From NCBI RefSeq assembly GCF_945952405.1, contig NZ_CAMFIA010000001.1:372001-436000 (forward strand): DNA of 64,000 nucleotides, in the 5' to 3' direction. Made by a program: the position numbers and the translations under genes. Shown one piece after another: positions 61,067 to 64,000 of this stretch. Each line of letters starts with the position of its first letter. Positions within the stretch are counted from its first letter, which is position 1. The notes below the pieces were generated by a model, which saw only the letters and a list, made by a program, of their open reading frames with translations, did no database searches and had not been told where the DNA came from. The stretch comes from an uncultured Stenotrophomonas sp. Lineage in GTDB: Bacteria > Pseudomonadota > Gammaproteobacteria > Xanthomonadales > Xanthomonadaceae.

Positions 61067-61082
61067 GTGAATCCGGATTCAC
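61067..61082. promoter_or_regulatory. 16-bp perfect palindrome upstream of phaZ
   Basis: GTGAATCCGGATTCAC in a short A+T-rich patch, 82 bp upstream of the phaZ start and overlapping the stop codon of the methyltransferase gene. Could be an operator; no regulator gene is adjacent. Confidence 0.4.
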
Positions 61083-61669
61083 ATCCTCTCCAGCGCGGCC
61101 GTATCGCCTGCCAGGGCGGGGCCGAGCCAGCAATGCGACCCTACCGGCTGCAGGCCGTGCCGGGCCAGCGTGCGCCGGTACCAGCGCGCCGGGCGGGCCT
61201 GGAAGCCGTCGTGGTCGCCCTCGAACGCGTCCTCGGCGGCGAAGGTCTCCAGGAAGGCCACGCCGCCGGTCAGCTCCGCCACGCCGGCCAGTCCGGCACG
61301 CAGCTCACGGTCGGGCACGTAGTGCATCACGTCCGAACACACCAGCAGGTCGACCGGGGCGCAGGGCCGCAGCCAGGCGAAGTCGCCGAAGCGGGCCAGG
61401 TGCAGGTTGCGGGTGCGGCCGTAGCGGCGCACAGCGTACTCGCTGCTGTCGAAGCCGAGGTATTCGACCTTCGGACGCAGCTTCAACAGCGGCGCGCGCC
61501 AGGCGCCTTCGCCACAGCCGATATCCAGCACGCTGCGGATCGGTCGCTCCAGGTAGTACTCGGCGCTGGCCACGGCCAACGCCACCTTGCGTGCCAGGCG
61601 GGCGCTGCCGCCGATGTCGGCGCGGCGGTACCAGCGCTGGAAATAGGCGGCGTCGTAGGTCTTGTCCAT
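61079..61669 (-). CDS. Class I SAM-dependent methyltransferase
   Basis: A 196-aa protein with SVLDIGCGEGAWR (motif I), LGFDSSEYAV (motif II) and DLLVCSDVMHYVP (motif IV). The target is unknown. ATG 61669 (MDKTYDAAYFQRWYR) is a common start for this group; the longer frame to 62101 overlaps the hemJ-like gene and is rejected. It lies upstream of phaZ on the same strand. Confidence 0.88.
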   Translation of the reverse strand: MDKTYDAAYFQRWYRRADIGGSARLARKVALAVASAEYYLERPIRSVLDIGCGEGAWRAPLLKLRPKVEYLGFDSSEYAVRRYGRTRNLHLARFGDFAWLRPCAPVDLLVCSDVMHYVPDRELRAGLAGVAELTGGVAFLETFAAEDAFEGDHDGFQARPARWYRRTLARHGLQPVGSHCWLGPALAGDTAALERM

Positions 61670-61822
61670 GGGCGGCGTGCGGTCAGGATCGGGAAAGCGG
61701 TGCCTATCGTACGGTGTTGCGGCGCGCCATGCGTCGATGTGTCGCGGCGCTGGCGCGTGGGGTGGCCCGTTCACGTCATGCGAGAATGACGGCCAACCTA
61801 CGCCAGCCGCCGGAGCGAGCGC

Positions 61823-62278
61823 ATGCAGAGCTATTACTGGGTGAAAACCTTCCACATCGTGTTCGTGGTGGCATGGATGGCGACGGTGTTCTACCTGCCG
61901 CGCATCCTGGTCAACCTGGCCGAGACCGCGGGCCAGCCGGCGGTGACCGAGCGCCTGCAGCTGATGGGCCTGCGCCTGTACCGCTTCGGTCACTCGATGT
62001 TTGGCCTGGCCTTCCTGCTGGGTCTGGTGCTGTGGCTGGGCTACAAGGTCATTCCGGATTTCCCGACCATGGTCGCGCCCGGCGGCGCCGGTTGGCTGCA
62101 TGCCAAGCTCGGGCTGGTGGTGCTGCTGCTGGCGTATTTCATCTGGATCGGGCGGCTGCTGAAGGGGGTGGCCAAGGGCCGGTCGCTACCGTCCTCGCGC
62201 GCGCTGCGCTGGATCAACGAGATTCCGTTGCTGGCCTTCATTCCGATCGTGTGGCTGGTGCTGGCCAAGCCGTTCTGA
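61823..62278 (+). CDS. HemJ/CopD-like integral membrane protein
   Basis: A 151-aa four-TM protein. YYWVKTFHIVFVVAWMATVFYLPRI and WLHAKLGLVVLLLAYFI match the HemJ (UPF0093) pattern, with conserved His10-type residue and Arg/Lys. HemJ oxidises protoporphyrinogen IX to protoporphyrin IX in the inner membrane. The tail is less like true HemJ, so a CopD-family name is equally fair. Divergent from the methyltransferase gene. Confidence 0.78.
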   Translation: MQSYYWVKTFHIVFVVAWMATVFYLPRILVNLAETAGQPAVTERLQLMGLRLYRFGHSMFGLAFLLGLVLWLGYKVIPDFPTMVAPGGAGWLHAKLGLVVLLLAYFIWIGRLLKGVAKGRSLPSSRALRWINEIPLLAFIPIVWLVLAKPF

Positions 62279-62293
62279 GCCACCGCCCCCTGG

Positions 62294-62424
62294 AGAGCCG
62301 AGCCCATGCTCGGCTGCTCTTGCGCAGATGCATGCCGAGCATGGCTCGGCTCTACAGTAGATCCACGCCATGTGTGGATGCGACGCGGGCCACAAACGAC
62401 AAGAGCCGGGCATCTGCCCGGCTC
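62294..62424. repeat. SMAG cluster and terminator after the HemJ-like gene
   Basis: SMAG on minus (62333-62355) and plus (GTAG 62357-62360, to about 62380) meet head to head. A headless hairpin GAGCCGAGC/GCTCGGCT lies at 62295-62316. The perfect stem GAGCCGGGCA (62403-62412)/TGCCCGGCTC (62415-62424) is a likely two-way terminator between the convergent HemJ-like gene and accA. A further worn SMAG is at about 62450-62474. Confidence 0.75.
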
Positions 62425-62474
62425 TCCTGTTCCTGCAATCGTCCGGCGGTTGCCGGCCAGCGGCCGGCACTCCC

Positions 62475-63434
62475 TCATGCAGCTTCGTAGGTGCCGTAGC
62501 TGCGCAGGCGGGTGTAGCGCTGCTCCAGCAGCTGCTCGGTGGACAGCTTTTCCAGCGCATCCAGTTCGTTCAGCAGCACGGCCTTGAGGCGCTTGGCCAT
62601 CTGCGTCGGGTTGCGGTGGGCACCCCCGGTGGGCTCGCGCACCACCTTGTCGACCAGGCCCAGGTTCTTCAGGCGCGGTGCGGTCAGGCCCAGCTGTTCG
62701 GCGGCATCCTTGGCCTTGCCGGCGTCCTTCCACAGGATCGAGGCGCAACCTTCGGGGGTGATGGTCGAGTACACCGAGTACTCCAGCATCACGGTGCGGT
62801 CGCCCACGCCCAGCGCCAGTGCGCCGCCGGAGCCGCCTTCACCGATCACCGTGCACAGGATCGGCACCTTCAGTTCGGCCATCTCGATCAGGTTGCGCGC
62901 GATCGCTTCGGACTGGCCGCGCGATTCGGCGTCGATGCCCGGCCAGGCGCCGGCGGTGTCGATCAGGGTCAGCACCGGCAGGCCGAAGCGCTCGGCCATC
63001 TTCATCAGGCGCAGCGCCTTGCGGTAGCCCTCCGGCTTGGGCATGCCGAAGTTGCGCTTGATCTTCTCCTTGGTGTCACGGCCCTTCTGGTGGCCGATCA
63101 CCATCACCGAACGGCCGTTGATACGGGCCAGGCCACCCATGATGGCCTTGTCGTCGGCGAAGGCGCGGTCGCCGGCCAGCTCCTGGAATTCATCGCAGAT
63201 GATGCGGATGTAGTCGGCGGTGTACGGGCGCGAAGGATGACGCGCCAGCTGCAGCACCTGCCACGAGGTCAGATTGCGGAAGATCTGCGCGGTGCGCATG
63301 CGCAGCTTGTCCTGCAGCGCGTTCACTTCCGCCTCGACATTGACCGCCGGCCCGGCACTGGCGTTGCGCAGTTCCTGGATCTTGGCTTCCAGGTCGGCGA
63401 TGGGTTGCTCGAAGTCGAGGTAGTTCGGATTCAT
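62475..63434 (-). CDS. accA: Acetyl-CoA carboxylase carboxyltransferase subunit alpha
   Basis: A 319-aa subunit of the enzyme that makes malonyl-CoA for fatty acid synthesis; partner AccD is not in the window. Recognised by [64 protein letters not shown] and [16 protein letters not shown] 63434 fits the family; a longer frame starts at 63488. Confidence 0.97.
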   Translation of the reverse strand: MNPNYLDFEQPIADLEAKIQELRNASAGPAVNVEAEVNALQDKLRMRTAQIFRNLTSWQVLQLARHPSRPYTADYIRIICDEFQELAGDRAFADDKAIMGGLARINGRSVMVIGHQKGRDTKEKIKRNFGMPKPEGYRKALRLMKMAERFGLPVLTLIDTAGAWPGIDAESRGQSEAIARNLIEMAELKVPILCTVIGEGGSGGALALGVGDRTVMLEYSVYSTITPEGCASILWKDAGKAKDAAEQLGLTAPRLKNLGLVDKVVREPTGGAHRNPTQMAKRLKAVLLNELDALEKLSTEQLLEQRYTRLRSYGTYEAA

Positions 63435-63547
63435 CGGAAGCCATCGTGTAAAGAAGGGGGGAATTCTAGCCGAATGCGTGCAAACCACCCGTACGCCCTC
63501 GTCTGGAAGGCGACGGTAGCGCAGCCGGGCAGGGCACGCCAGTCAGC

Positions 63548-64000
63548 TCAGGGCAGCACCAGGGCGCTGCGGCCCATCAGCTGGCTGCGCTGGGAGACGA
63601 AATCGTTGTAGGCCTCGTTGGCGTCCCGGCCCAGGTTGGCGCCCAGGGTGGCGGTGGCCGAGGTGAAGGCCATCTGCGCAGCGAAGTCCTGCTTGCGCAG
63701 CGCCTTCTGTTCATCGGCGGTGGTGGCCTTCAGCCAACGGGCATAGACCTCGCGCAGCGGCGCGGCATGCGCCTCGAAGGCCGGTACCAGTGCCGGCAGG
63801 CTGGCCGGGGCCGGCTCCAGGCTGAACACCGGCGGCACGTAGCCGGCCGGCTGTTCGCGCTTGAATGCGCCGGGCTCGCCCATGCCGTCTTCCACATAGC
63901 TGATGAAGTCGGGCGCGGTGAAGACCTTGGCCACGATCTGGCCGCCGCTGGCATCGACGTGGGCAACCACCTTTTCCTTGGGGAACGGTTCGCGCACGCC
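63548..64000 (-). CDS. C-terminal part of an unrecognised protein (runs off window)
   Basis: The frame is open from the stop at 63548 to the window edge (151 codons). Visible: a strand-rich start (KVVAHVDASGGQIVAKVF), a Pro-rich middle (GYVPPVFSLEPAPASLP) and a helical end (VYARWLKATTADEQKALRK). The GTG at 63997 is not convincing as a start since coding character continues to the edge. Function unknown; it lies 113 bp upstream of accA on the same strand. Confidence 0.65.
   Translation of the reverse strand, partial: GVREPFPKEKVVAHVDASGGQIVAKVFTAPDFISYVEDGMGEPGAFKREQPAGYVPPVFSLEPAPASLPALVPAFEAHAAPLREVYARWLKATTADEQKALRKQDFAAQMAFTSATATLGANLGRDANEAYNDFVSQRSQLMGRSALVLP

Noticed and set aside
1-64000. 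tRNA, rRNA, prophage, integrase or IS transposase genes
   Set aside because: None recognised while reading both strands; a tRNAscan or Rfam search could still find a small RNA that I missed.

Overview
The window is a high-GC (mid to upper 60s % by eye), densely coded stretch of a Stenotrophomonas chromosome, most likely the S. maltophilia complex. Supporting signs are many short GTAG-headed palindromes (SMAG elements), a creBCD (blrAB-type) two-component locus, a PL5 polyuronate lyase resembling the characterised Smlt1473, and many xanthomonad-type periplasmic enzymes. No rRNA, tRNA, integrase, transposase, prophage or plasmid gene was seen. It reads as core chromosome whose accessory content is intergenic repeats.

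Layout. 1-9 kb: nfi (cut by the window edge), gpmA, an M13 lipoprotein peptidase, an HD-GYP protein behind mfd, a GNAT acetyltransferase and rlmJ. 9-13 kb: creB-creC, then creD plus a small gene behind a cre-tag. 13-17 kb: M28 peptidase, gltX, zur. 17-20.5 kb: a tetR-emrB-emrA type efflux operon. 20.6-23.8 kb: a His-rich TonB receptor (ZnuD type) divergent from a MerC-domain protein, each with a Zur-box-like site, then the small ribosomal protein bTHX. 23.8-27.2 kb: an NPP-type phosphodiesterase and an Ada-AlkA fusion overlapping ogt. 27.5-31.2 kb: small envelope genes, a UbiH/UbiM-type monooxygenase and an S4 RNA-binding protein. 31.3-40 kb: a DEAD-box helicase with a structured leader, a GGDEF-EAL protein, two diguanylate cyclases and rluF, interrupted by a tandem SMAG array. 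40-55 kb: an ABC-type ATPase, two EamA transporters, DUF72/VOC genes, a serine hydrolase, an ABC exporter, agp, a polyuronate lyase, a DUF885 protein, GFA and DUF4349 proteins and a LysR regulator. 55-64 kb: a composite inverted-repeat region, a periplasmic cyclophilin, a HEAT-like protein, a PadR/membrane-protein pair, a PHB depolymerase, a methyltransferase, a HemJ-like protein, accA and a partial gene.

Functional links. Zur, the zinc-type receptor and the MerC protein form a likely zinc regulon within 7 kb. Four c-di-GMP proteins lie between 3.4 and 40 kb. Alkylation repair is a coupled two-gene unit. The most unusual material is intergenic: SMAG hairpins, one of which supplies the gpmA stop codon; a 24-copy-like tandem appearance that resolves to eight SMAG units in 344 bp; two further inverted-repeat families, one showing paired base changes between copies; and a roughly 400-bp nested palindromic region downstream of an EamA gene.
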